From assembly GCA_013697275.1 (NCBI GenBank), contig JACCXC010000100.1:1-45560 (forward strand): a stretch of 45,560 nucleotides of DNA, in the 5' to 3' direction. How positions within the stretch are numbered: position 1 is the first letter of the stretch; each line of letters starts with the position of its first letter. Positions 39,677 through 45,560 of the stretch are shown here, in pieces. The stretch is from Actinomycetota bacterium. GTDB taxonomy: Bacteria; Actinomycetota; Thermoleophilia; Gaiellales; Gaiellaceae. The position numbers and the translations under genes were made by a program. A model generated the notes under the pieces. That model did no database searches. It saw only the letters and a program-made list of their open reading frames with translations, and had not been told where the DNA came from.

Positions 39677-41218
39677 GTGATCCTCGAGAACGGCGTCATT
39701 CGGACTATGGACCCCGCGCTGCCGACGGCCGCCGCGCTCGCGATCGCCGGGGAGCGGATCGCCGGCGGCGTCGGGACGCACGAAACGTCCCTGGCGAGCC
39801 CCGACCGGGTCGACCTCGGAGGGCTCTGCGTCCTCCCCGGCTTCAACGACTCACACGTTCACTTCGCGCAGTGGTCGCTCGCCCAGCGGCAGGTGCGGCT
39901 CGAGGGCGTCCGCTCCCTCGAGGAGGCCGTGGCCCGCGTCGCCGAGGCCGCGCGGAGTGCGCCCTCCGATCGCTGGCTCCGAGGAACCGGATGGCGAAGC
40001 GGCGAGTGGCAGCCTCACACCGAGCCGACCAAGAAGGCGCTCGACGCGGTCACGGGCGACGTGCCCGTCGCGCTCATGGCGAAGGACGGTCATTCGCTCT
40101 GGCTGAACTCGGTTGCGCTCGCCCGCGCGAACGGCGACCTCCGGGTCCCTGGCGGCGTCGTCGAGGTCGACGAGCGCGGGGAGCCGACGGGCGTCCTGCG
40201 CGAGGAGTCCGCCTGGCACTTCCGCGAGACCTTCGTCGTCACGCCCGAGGCGGAGTGGATCGACGCCATGCGGGTGGGCATTCGACTCGCCAATTCTCGC
40301 GGGGTCACGGCGGTACACGACAAGGACGGCTGGCTCGGGATCCTCCCCTGGTGGCAGGCGATCCACGGGGACGGGGGGCTCACGCTGCGGGTCTGGCAGT
40401 CGCTCCCGTGGGAACGGCTCCCCGAGCTCGAGGCCGTGGGCATCACGTCGGGCTTCGGAGACGACCTGCTGCGGGTCGGCTACATCAAGGTCTTCATGGA
40501 CGGGACGCTTGGGTCGCGAACGGCGCGACTCCTGGACGGCTCCGGCGTCGAGATCACGAGCCGCGCGGACTTCGAGGAGATCGTCCGCCGCTCTGCACGG
40601 GCCGGCTTCCCGGTCGGCGTGCATGCGATCGGCGACCAGGCCAACCGTGACGCGCTCGACGGCTTCGAGGCCGCCGGCGAGGAGTGGCGGCCGCGCGGCC
40701 TTCGCCCACGCATCGAGCACGCGCAGCTCCTTGCGCGCGAGGACATCCCGCGCTTCGGCAAACTGGGGATCGCCGCTTCGGTGCAGTTCACGCACGGGCC
40801 CTCCGACCGCGACCTCGCGGACGAGTACTGGGGCGGAATGACCGATCGCGCCTACGCGATCCGCTCGGTCCAGGACGGCGGCGCGCTCCTCGCGAACGGC
40901 TCGGACGCTCCCGTCGAGGAGCTCGACCCGCTGCTCGGGATCCACGCGGGGGTGCTCCGGACGATCGACGGGCGCGACGGCTGGCATCCCGAGCAGGCGA
41001 TCTCGGTCGAGGACGCGCTCCGCGCGACGACCGTGAACCCCGCCTGGCTCGCGGGCGACGAGCGCCGGCGCGGCCGCCTCGTGCCGGGGCAGCTGGCCGA
41101 CATCGTCGTGCTCGACCGCGACCCCCTCGCATGCGAACCGTCCGAGCTTCGGAACATCCGAGTCGTGGCGACCATGCTCGCGGGGCGCTGGGTCTTCGGC
41201 GGCCCGCCCTTCCACTAA
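39677..41218 (+). CDS. Amidohydrolase family 3 (YtcJ-like)
   Basis: A 513-aa metal-dependent amidohydrolase. The first metal-binding pair H60 and H62 is in N-D-S-H-V-H, followed by a K-V-F-M-D-G-T-L-G-S-R segment typical of this group. Next come G-V-H-A-I-G-D-Q-A-N, I-E-H-A-Q and the C-terminal G-S-D-A-P-V-E, supplying the later His and Asp ligands. The beta-sandwich halves flank the barrel (start and the G-Q-L-A-D-I-V-V-L-D segment). Relatives hydrolyse formamides, N-acyl amines or cyclic amides, so the substrate is open. It is followed by the palindrome and HxlR gene at 41232-41692. Confidence 0.9.
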   Translation: MILENGVIRTMDPALPTAAALAIAGERIAGGVGTHETSLASPDRVDLGGLCVLPGFNDSHVHFAQWSLAQRQVRLEGVRSLEEAVARVAEAARSAPSDRWLRGTGWRSGEWQPHTEPTKKALDAVTGDVPVALMAKDGHSLWLNSVALARANGDLRVPGGVVEVDERGEPTGVLREESAWHFRETFVVTPEAEWIDAMRVGIRLANSRGVTAVHDKDGWLGILPWWQAIHGDGGLTLRVWQSLPWERLPELEAVGITSGFGDDLLRVGYIKVFMDGTLGSRTARLLDGSGVEITSRADFEEIVRRSARAGFPVGVHAIGDQANRDALDGFEAAGEEWRPRGLRPRIEHAQLLAREDIPRFGKLGIAASVQFTHGPSDRDLADEYWGGMTDRAYAIRSVQDGGALLANGSDAPVEELDPLLGIHAGVLRTIDGRDGWHPEQAISVEDALRATTVNPAWLAGDERRRGRLVPGQLADIVVLDRDPLACEPSELRNIRVVATMLAGRWVFGGPPFH

Positions 41219-41231
41219 CCGGCCGCATCGT

Positions 41232-41243
41232 TTACTATAGTAA
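41232..41243. promoter_or_regulatory. Candidate HxlR-type operator
   Basis: A perfect TTACTATAGTAA palindrome, strikingly AT-rich for this genome, 13 bp after the amidohydrolase stop and 86 bp before the HxlR start. TACT...AGTA half-sites are known for HxlR-family regulators such as YodB. Autoregulation is the natural inference. Confidence 0.5.
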
Positions 41244-41247
41244 GCGC

Positions 41248-41298
41248 GAGCCGGGCGACCGTAGGGTGAGCCGCAGCCCCTGTGGATCCGCCCGGCTC
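41248..41298 (+). terminator. Long hairpin with pyrimidine tract
   Basis: Arms 41248-41257 and 41289-41298 pair perfectly over 10 bp, with a further AGGG/CCCT pairing inside the 31-nt loop, followed by AACCTTTTCCC. It fits a terminator for the amidohydrolase, or a structured leader for the regulator if transcription starts upstream. Confidence 0.5.
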
Positions 41299-41317
41299 AA
41301 CCTTTTCCCGGTAGGCG

Positions 41318-41323
41318 TACACT
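41318..41323 (+). promoter_or_regulatory. Candidate -10 box, leaderless start of the HxlR gene
   Basis: TACACT, 6 bp, ATG 41330, without a ribosome-binding site. Confidence 0.45.
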
Positions 41324-41329
41324 CCGGCC

Positions 41330-41692
41330 ATGCGCACGATGAGGCCCGTGCACGACGAAGAATGCGCGGTCGCCTGCACTGCGGACATCATTGGCTCGAA
41401 GTGGACCGCTGTCCTGGTGCACGACCTCTCGGAGGGCCCGCGGCGCTTCTCCGACCTCGAGCGCGCACTCCCGGGGATCAGTCCGCGGACGCTGTCCGAG
41501 CGGCTCCGCGCTCTCGAGCAGGAAGGCTTCGTTGCGCGCGAGAGCTATGCGGAGTCGCCGCCGCGCGTCGAGTACGAGCTCACCTCGAAGGGCGAGGCCC
41601 TCCTACCGATCATCGAGGCGATGCGCCGCTTCGGGCACGGCTGGCTGGTGCCGGAGCACGACCACTCCGGCGGCGCGCCCGTCGGCGCCTAG
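41330..41692 (+). CDS. HxlR-family transcriptional regulator
   Basis: A 120-aa winged-helix regulator that acts as a dimer. The core W-T-A-V-L-V-H-D-L-S-E-G-P-R-R-F-S-D-L (about 25-43), the recognition helix I-S-P-R-T-L-S-E-R-L-R-A-L-E (about 50-63) and the wing V-E-Y-E-L-T-S-K-G match HxlR proteins. Two Cys (12 and 16) near the N-terminus are in the region where redox-sensing members such as YodB and HypR carry their reactive Cys, so thiol or quinone sensing is possible. The palindrome at 41232 is a likely operator. The stop overlaps that of the convergent M20 gene by 3 bp. Confidence 0.9.
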   Translation: MRTMRPVHDEECAVACTADIIGSKWTAVLVHDLSEGPRRFSDLERALPGISPRTLSERLRALEQEGFVARESYAESPPRVEYELTSKGEALLPIIEAMRRFGHGWLVPEHDHSGGAPVGA

Positions 41693-43023
41693 CGGAGGTC
41701 CGCGAAAGCGACGAGCGTCTCTCGGGCGGCCGCCACGCCGAGAGGGATGTAGCGCACGAGCAAGCGCTCGTTCGGCGAGTGGATGCCAGCGCCTGGGATC
41801 GCAAAGCCGCTCAGGATCGTCGGCACTCCCTTGTCCGCGAGCGCCGGGACGATCGGCAGCGTCCCGCCCGAGCGCAGGAGAAGCGGACGGCGGCCGAGGA
41901 CTCGTTCGAACGCGTCCTGCGCGAGGCGGACGGGCGGGGCCTCCGGAGGGATCAGGCCCGCCGGCGCCGACGACCACCGCTCTATTTCGACCTCCGCGCC
42001 GTCGGGAGCCGCTCCGCGGACGAGCCGCTCGAACTCGGCGGAGATCTTCTCGGTGTCCTGGCCGGGCGCGAGCCGGATCGACACGTTCGCCTCGGCCGCG
42101 ACGGGGAGCACCGTCTTCTGGAGGAGCGGCTCGCCTCCCAGGATCCCGTTCACGTCGACTGACGGGCCGGCCAGAGTGCGGCGGTAGAACTCGTCTGCAG
42201 CGCCGGCGTCCATCGGCGTCGCGCCTGCGTCGGCGAGCACGGACGACCCCGAGTCGAGCTCCTGCCAGGAGGCGAGCTCGTCCGCGGTCGGCTCGATCGT
42301 CCCCGCACGAAGCTCAGCCGGAAGCGCCAAGACGGGCTCCAGGGCGCGCATGAGCGCGTGGACGCCGTTCAGTGCCGCCCCGCCAAAGACCCCTGAGTGC
42401 AGGTCGGCAGAGCCGCTGCGAACCCGCACGTGGAAGTAGAGGAGCCCGCGCGTACCGAGGTCGAAGGAAGGAACGCCCTCGCGTGGCATGCCGCTGTCGA
42501 AGATGAGGCACGCGTCCGCGCCTCGCTCGTCCCGGGCGAGGAAGTCGACGATCGAGTGGCCTCCGACCTCCTCCTCCCCATCGAAGGCCACGCGCACGTT
42601 CACGGGCAGCGCTCCTTCTGCGGCGAGGACCGCTGCCGCCTTGAGCAAGAGATAGGCCTGGCCCTTGTCGTCGGCTGCGCCACGGGCGTAGAGGTAGCCG
42701 TCGCGGATCTCCGGCTCGAAGGGGGCCGAGTCCCACACCTCGAGCGGGGCCGGCGGCTGGACGTCGAAATGACCGTAGAGCAGGACGGTCGGTGCGCTCG
42801 ACTCCTCGCCTGAAGCACGGATCTCACCGATCGCGAGGGGCAGCGTGGCGGTGTCGACGAGCTCCGCCTCGCCGCCTGCCCTGCGAACGAAGTCGCACAC
42901 CCACTCGCCCGCCCGCCGGACGTCGCCGGCGTGGCCCGGATCGGCGCTCACGCTGGGGATCCGCAGCCATTCGAAGAGCTCATCGAGCCAGTCCTGAGGT
43001 GGATGCGCGTCAGGAGACAGCAC
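41689..43023 (-). CDS. M20 family dipeptidase/carboxypeptidase
   Basis: A 444-aa di-zinc peptidase of the CNDP/ArgE type. H85 and D87 are in Y-G-H-F-D-V-Q-P, the bridging Asp is in A-A-D-D-K-G (118), the catalytic acids are in D-G-E-E-E-V-G-G (148-155), and the last His is in G-I-H-S-P-N-E-R. A dimerisation (lid) domain is inserted in the middle. It probably cleaves dipeptides in the cytosol. GTG 43023 follows TAGACT by 6 bp, and that box overlaps the DUF1272 stop codon, so the gene may have its own promoter as well as read-through from upstream. Confidence 0.93.
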   Translation of the reverse strand: MLSPDAHPPQDWLDELFEWLRIPSVSADPGHAGDVRRAGEWVCDFVRRAGGEAELVDTATLPLAIGEIRASGEESSAPTVLLYGHFDVQPPAPLEVWDSAPFEPEIRDGYLYARGAADDKGQAYLLLKAAAVLAAEGALPVNVRVAFDGEEEVGGHSIVDFLARDERGADACLIFDSGMPREGVPSFDLGTRGLLYFHVRVRSGSADLHSGVFGGAALNGVHALMRALEPVLALPAELRAGTIEPTADELASWQELDSGSSVLADAGATPMDAGAADEFYRRTLAGPSVDVNGILGGEPLLQKTVLPVAAEANVSIRLAPGQDTEKISAEFERLVRGAAPDGAEVEIERWSSAPAGLIPPEAPPVRLAQDAFERVLGRRPLLLRSGGTLPIVPALADKGVPTILSGFAIPGAGIHSPNERLLVRYIPLGVAAARETLVAFADLR

Positions 43024-43029
43024 AGGCGG

Positions 43030-43035
43030 AGTCTA
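43030..43035 (-). promoter_or_regulatory. Candidate -10 box, leaderless start of the M20 peptidase
   Basis: TAGACT, 6 bp, GTG 43023 on the minus strand. The TAG of the box is also the DUF1272 stop codon. Confidence 0.45.
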
Positions 43036-43218
43036 GGGTCGAGCCGCGGCTGGGCGAGGCCGACGGACGAGCTCGCCTCCGCAGTTCGGGCAGGTCGCCT
43101 CGAGCTCGCTCGCGCACCCCGGACAGTACGTGCATTCGAACGTGCAGATGAAGGCCTCGTAGCCCGCGGAGAGGGCGCGGCCGCAGCGCTCGCACGACGT
43201 CCTCATGTCCAGTGCCAC
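43033..43218 (-). CDS. DUF1272 zinc-ribbon-like protein
   Basis: A 61-aa Cys-rich protein. Four C-x2-C-type pairs (C-E-R-C, C-T-F-E-C, C-P-G-C, C-P-N-C) and the ending G-G-E-L-V-R-R-P-R match DUF1272, a family of unknown function that should bind two zinc ions. GTG 43218 has TAGACT 7 bp upstream; an internal ATG at 43206 is the alternative. It lies between a small membrane protein and the M20 peptidase, downstream of the primary sigma factor. Confidence 0.85.
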   Translation of the reverse strand: MALDMRTSCERCGRALSAGYEAFICTFECTYCPGCASELEATCPNCGGELVRRPRPAAARP

Positions 43219-43225
43219 GAGCGCG

Positions 43226-43231
43226 AGTCTA
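43226..43231 (-). promoter_or_regulatory. Candidate -10 box, leaderless start of DUF1272
   Basis: TAGACT, 7 bp, GTG 43218 on the minus strand. It is the same hexamer as that before the M20 gene. Confidence 0.4.
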
Positions 43232-43239
43232 GGGAAGCG

Positions 43240-43398
43240 CTACGCGCGCGGCAGCCAGCCCGGCCGTCGGGCCAGGTAGGCGAGATACGCGCCGAGAACG
43301 ACGAGCGTCGCGACGCGGGGGGCGAGCAGGCCGGCGCTTGCCTCGTCCCGAGCGATCGGCAGGAAGACGCTCGGCAGGATCAGGAGCCAGACGTTCAC
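43240..43398 (-). CDS. Small two-helix membrane protein downstream of the sigma gene
   Basis: A 52-aa frame from GTG 43398 to TAG 43240. It reads M-N-V-W-L-L-I-L-P-S-V-F-L-P-I-A as one hydrophobic helix, then a short acidic loop, then V-A-T-L-V-V-L-G-A-Y-L-A-Y-L-A as a second helix and a basic tail. The open frame continues upstream (with P-P-W-W-L-R-W-V-A-V) into the end of the sigma gene without an ATG, GTG or TTG, so the true start may be a CTG near 43450 or the GTG used here. The positive-inside pattern and spacing suggest a real gene. Function unknown. Confidence 0.5.
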   Translation of the reverse strand: MNVWLLILPSVFLPIARDEASAGLLAPRVATLVVLGAYLAYLARRPGWLPRA

Positions 43399-43447
43399 GG
43401 CGACCCAGCGGAGCCACCACGGCGGCTCAGCCAGGAGCCGGTTCAGC

Positions 43448-44527
43448 TCAGGCAGCGACTTCGCGGAGCTTCTGCGACTCGGCCATCGCCTGCAGCTTCT
43501 TCAGGCTCTGGTTCTCGATCTGACGAACGCGCTCGCGGGTCACGCTGAACGTCCGTCCGACCTCATCGAGCGTTCGAGGCTGCTCGCCGTTCAGGCCGTA
43601 ACGAAGCTCGAGGATGCGCCGCTCCCGGAACGAGAGCATCGAGAGGACGTGCTGCAGCGTCTCCTCGCGCAGCACCGTCTCGGTGGCCTCGTCAGGCGCG
43701 GCGGCCGACTCGTCGGCCAGGAAGGCGCCGAACTCCGAGTCCTCCTCGTCTCCGACTGGCTTCTCGAGCGAGACAGGCACCTGCGCGCTCCGGCGAAGCT
43801 GGTCGACCTCCTCGCACGTGAACTCGAGCTCGCGGGCGATCTCGGCCGAACCCGGCTCGCGGCCGAGCTCGGTGAGGAGCTTCCGCTCCGTGCGCCCGAT
43901 CTTGTTCAGCTTCTCGACCACGTGGACCGGCATGCGGATCGTGCGCGCCTTGTCGGCCAGCGCCCGGGCGACCGCCTGACGGATCCACCAGGTCGCGTAC
44001 GTGGAGAACTTGAAGCCGCGCCGATAGTCGAACTTCTCGGCGGCGCGGACGAGGCCGAGCGTCCCCTCCTGAATCAGGTCGAGGAACGGCAGGCCCTGGT
44101 TGCGGTAGTTCTTGGCGATCGAAACGACCAGCCGCAGGTTGGACTCGACCATCTTGCGCTTGGCCGAGTCGTCGCCGCGCTCGATCCGCTTGGCGAGCTC
44201 GACCTCCTGGGCGGCGGTCAGCAATGGGACGCGCCCGATGTCCTTCAGGAAGAGCTGCAGCGCGTCGGTCGAGGCCTCGCGCTCCGACCAGCCGAGGTCG
44301 ACCACCGCCTCGGGCGGGGCGAGCACGTCGATCTGCAGCTCGTCGAGAAGCTGGTAGAGCTCGTCGGCCTGCGCCGGGTCGGCCCCGATTTCCTCAACGA
44401 AGGTGGCGACCTCTTCTTGGGTGAGCGAGCCGGCCTCATGCGCGTGCTGGATCAGCGCCTTGGCGTCCTCGTGGTCGAAGCCGCCTCCGGTGACCACGTC
44501 AGATGTCGCCTCCCCTACGGCTCTCAT
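43448..44527 (-). CDS. rpoD: Primary RNA polymerase sigma factor (RpoD/SigA type)
   Basis: A 359-aa group 1-like sigma-70. A short region 1.1-like acidic helical part (about 18-75) precedes region 1.2 (88-120, L-Q-L-F-L-K-D-I-G). Regions 2.1-2.4 (about 124-197) contain N-L-R-L-V-V-S-I-A-K-N-Y and F-S-T-Y-A-T-W-W-I-R-Q-A. Region 3 spans about 200-260. Region 4 (288-345) ends with helix-turn-helix T-L-D-E-V-G-R-T-F-S-V-T-R-E-R-V-R-Q-I-E. It should recognise the TTGACA/TANNNT promoters seen in the window, including its own. ATG 44527 has GGGAGGTGG upstream and a good promoter. A group 2 (SigB-like) assignment cannot be fully excluded. Confidence 0.93.
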   Translation of the reverse strand: MRAVGEATSDVVTGGGFDHEDAKALIQHAHEAGSLTQEEVATFVEEIGADPAQADELYQLLDELQIDVLAPPEAVVDLGWSEREASTDALQLFLKDIGRVPLLTAAQEVELAKRIERGDDSAKRKMVESNLRLVVSIAKNYRNQGLPFLDLIQEGTLGLVRAAEKFDYRRGFKFSTYATWWIRQAVARALADKARTIRMPVHVVEKLNKIGRTERKLLTELGREPGSAEIARELEFTCEEVDQLRRSAQVPVSLEKPVGDEEDSEFGAFLADESAAAPDEATETVLREETLQHVLSMLSFRERRILELRYGLNGEQPRTLDEVGRTFSVTRERVRQIENQSLKKLQAMAESQKLREVAA

Positions 44528-44550
44528 TGAGAACCACCTCCCTGTCGCCC

Positions 44551-44579
44551 ACCGTAGATGCGCCTCTCCGCGCCGTCAA
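44551..44579 (-). promoter_or_regulatory. Promoter of the primary sigma factor gene
   Basis: TTGACG (44574-44579) and TACGGT (44551-44556) on the minus strand are 17 bp apart. Transcription would start about 17 bp before ATG 44527, leaving room for the GGGAGGTGG ribosome-binding site. Confidence 0.65.
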
Positions 44580-44640
44580 CAGCGGCCAGGTGCAAAAAGT
44601 CATGCGTCGGTGCAGCGACTTTAGCCACGCGCCATCCCCC

Positions 44641-44676
44641 ACCGCCATGGGCCGAACGGCCCATCTTGACGGCGGT
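44641..44676. terminator. Nested hairpin after the TPR gene
   Basis: ATGGGCC (44647-44653) and GGCCCAT (44658-44664) pair around GAAC. Outside them, ACCGCC (44641-44646) pairs with GGCGGT (44671-44676), leaving a 6-nt bulge. It lies just past the TPR stop at 44682 and upstream of the sigma gene promoter. Confidence 0.6.
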
Positions 44677-44681
44677 TGGTC

Positions 44682-45560
44682 CTATTGAGCTTCGTCCAGC
44701 CTTTCCAGGATTCGAGCGGCCTGGCGGCCGTAGAACCCGCCTTCGGTGCGGGCGCGACTCAGCTGGCGGCGCGCTTCGTCGACGTTCGGTAGCCAGAGGA
44801 GCAAGAGCCCGAGATGGAAGCGGACGAGGGCGCTCCGCGGGTTGCGCGGCGCCAGGGGGCCGAGGCGCGAAAACGCCCGGGCGGGCTCGTCCTTGTCGAA
44901 ACGGCTGACGGCAGCCGCCACCGAGGCCTCGAGCGAACCGGGATCGAGGGCGAGGGCCCGGTCGTAGGCCCGCTGGGCCGAGACCCTGTGTCCGACCGCC
45001 TCGAGCCCGCTTCCGTACAGGAGCCAGTCGGCGCCGCCGCCACGTCGGGCACGAGCGCGGAGGGTGTCGAGGCGGCGCGCGGCCGGGACGCCTGCGAGGT
45101 CGCGCGGAAAGCCGCGCAGGATGAACACCGGGCGGCCCGGGGGCGAGTCCGGGTTACGAAGGTCCTCGGCGCGCAGGGCTGCCGGGGAGTCCGGATCGCG
45201 GCGCTCGGCTTCGCGCCACTGCGTGAGGGCGGCGTCGTTCTCACCCGTGGCCAGGAGCGCGAGCCCAAGGTTCAAACGGGCCACCCCGCTTGCGGGATGA
45301 CCCTGAACGAGCTCTTCAAGACGGTCGACAGTCTCGCCCGGGTCGTCGGCTATCGCCGCACCGACGGCAGCCTCCACCGAGGCGGGATTCTCCTCGAGGA
45401 CGAGCGCGAAGCGGCGCGCCGCCCCCGCCGCGTCACCCTCCTCGTAGGCCCGCTCGGCGGCGCGAAGCGCACGGGCTTCCGCATCGTCACGATCGACGAG
45501 CGCCAGCTCGAGCGCGGGCGGCTCTGCCCGATCGGTTCCGGTAGCCGTCCGGCCGTGCAC
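44682..45560 (-). CDS. TPR-repeat protein, possibly partial at the window edge
   Basis: A frame of 292 codons reaching the last base of the window; the first codon there is GTG, but the true start may lie outside. It is made of tetratricopeptide-like helical hairpins. Clear units are A-E-R-A-Y-E-E-G-D-A-A-G-A-A-R-R-F (about 35-51), L-N-L-G-L-A-L-L-A-T-G-E-N-D-A-A-L (about 96-112), a central one around A-Q-R-A-Y-D-R-A-L-A-L-D-P-G, and a last one before the C-terminus. A non-TPR insert with R-P-V-F-I-L-R-G-F-P sits near residue 143. No signal peptide is visible in this part. It is probably a protein-interaction scaffold. Confidence 0.8.
   Translation of the reverse strand: MHGRTATGTDRAEPPALELALVDRDDAEARALRAAERAYEEGDAAGAARRFALVLEENPASVEAAVGAAIADDPGETVDRLEELVQGHPASGVARLNLGLALLATGENDAALTQWREAERRDPDSPAALRAEDLRNPDSPPGRPVFILRGFPRDLAGVPAARRLDTLRARARRGGGADWLLYGSGLEAVGHRVSAQRAYDRALALDPGSLEASVAAAVSRFDKDEPARAFSRLGPLAPRNPRSALVRFHLGLLLLWLPNVDEARRQLSRARTEGGFYGRQAARILERLDEAQ

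Noticed and set aside
41248-41310. Known riboswitch class upstream of the HxlR gene
   Set aside because: I compared by eye with TPP, cobalamin, SAM and glycine riboswitch cores and found none of their conserved elements; only a simple hairpin is supported.
1-45560. tRNA, rRNA, CRISPR arrays, insertion sequences or prophage genes
   Set aside because: No T-loop-like GTTCRANNC elements in cloverleaf context, no regularly spaced repeats, and no transposase, integrase or phage structural motifs were seen on either strand by reading.

Overview
The window is GC-rich throughout, with dense genes on both strands, GTG and TTG starts, and GC-rich perfect hairpins in place of U-tract terminators. Gene content (branched-chain acyl-CoA catabolism with a methylcrotonyl-type carboxylase, MeaB, an lhr-nei pair, a DUF4383 membrane protein, an actinobacterial-type FtsZ and primary sigma factor) points to an actinobacterial chromosome. 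My best guess is the class Thermoleophilia, but that placement is inference. I see no rRNA, tRNA, CRISPR array or insertion sequence, so this is mostly ordinary chromosomal core and near-core sequence.

Layout. 1-12.5 kb: a dispersed leucine/branched-chain acyl-CoA set (carboxyltransferase, methylglutaconyl-CoA-hydratase-like protein, biotin carboxylase, acyl-CoA dehydrogenase). It is interrupted by a secreted repeat protein, a lipoprotein, an FAD amine oxidase plus DapA-family lyase pair, an atypical SDR, an MFS exporter and leucyl aminopeptidase. 12.5-18.5 kb: a secreted trypsin-like protease, a tightly overlapping leftward operon (hisC-like, MFS, meaB, ilvA) and a Lon-N-domain protein. 18.6-23.2 kb: a leftward run parA-ftsZ-ggt-GNAT-small zinc-finger-like protein. 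23.3-26.2 kb: an intact DUF4383 gene with a decayed tandem copy, two unrecognised genes and a frameshifted RTX-like repeat gene. 26.2-31.8 kb: an ECF sigma factor, nei and lhr. 31.9-38 kb: a 1219-residue secreted M14 carboxypeptidase, a second acyl-CoA dehydrogenase and a membrane-anchored propeller-like protein. 38-45.6 kb: a frameshifted ChaB-like gene, an M24 peptidase, an amidohydrolase, an HxlR regulator with a candidate operator, an M20 peptidase, DUF1272, a small membrane protein, the primary sigma factor and a TPR protein that reaches the window edge.

How the parts work together. The carboxylase subunits, hydratase and dehydrogenase would take leucine-derived acyl-CoAs towards HMG-CoA. 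Several peptidases (M17, S1, M14, M20, M24, gamma-glutamyltransferase) suggest a lifestyle that uses peptides and amino acids. The most unusual local systems are the parA-ftsZ bicistron, whose FtsZ carries a roughly 100-residue disordered N-terminal extension, and a run of three 11-bp-spaced GTAAGC-type repeats between divergent promoters at 703-730. At least thirteen genes carry a TANNNT box 6-7 nt before the start codon and no Shine-Dalgarno sequence, which predicts widespread leaderless transcription. Three loci carry frameshifts, two of them through single-base changes in G runs; these are either real decay or sequencing errors.
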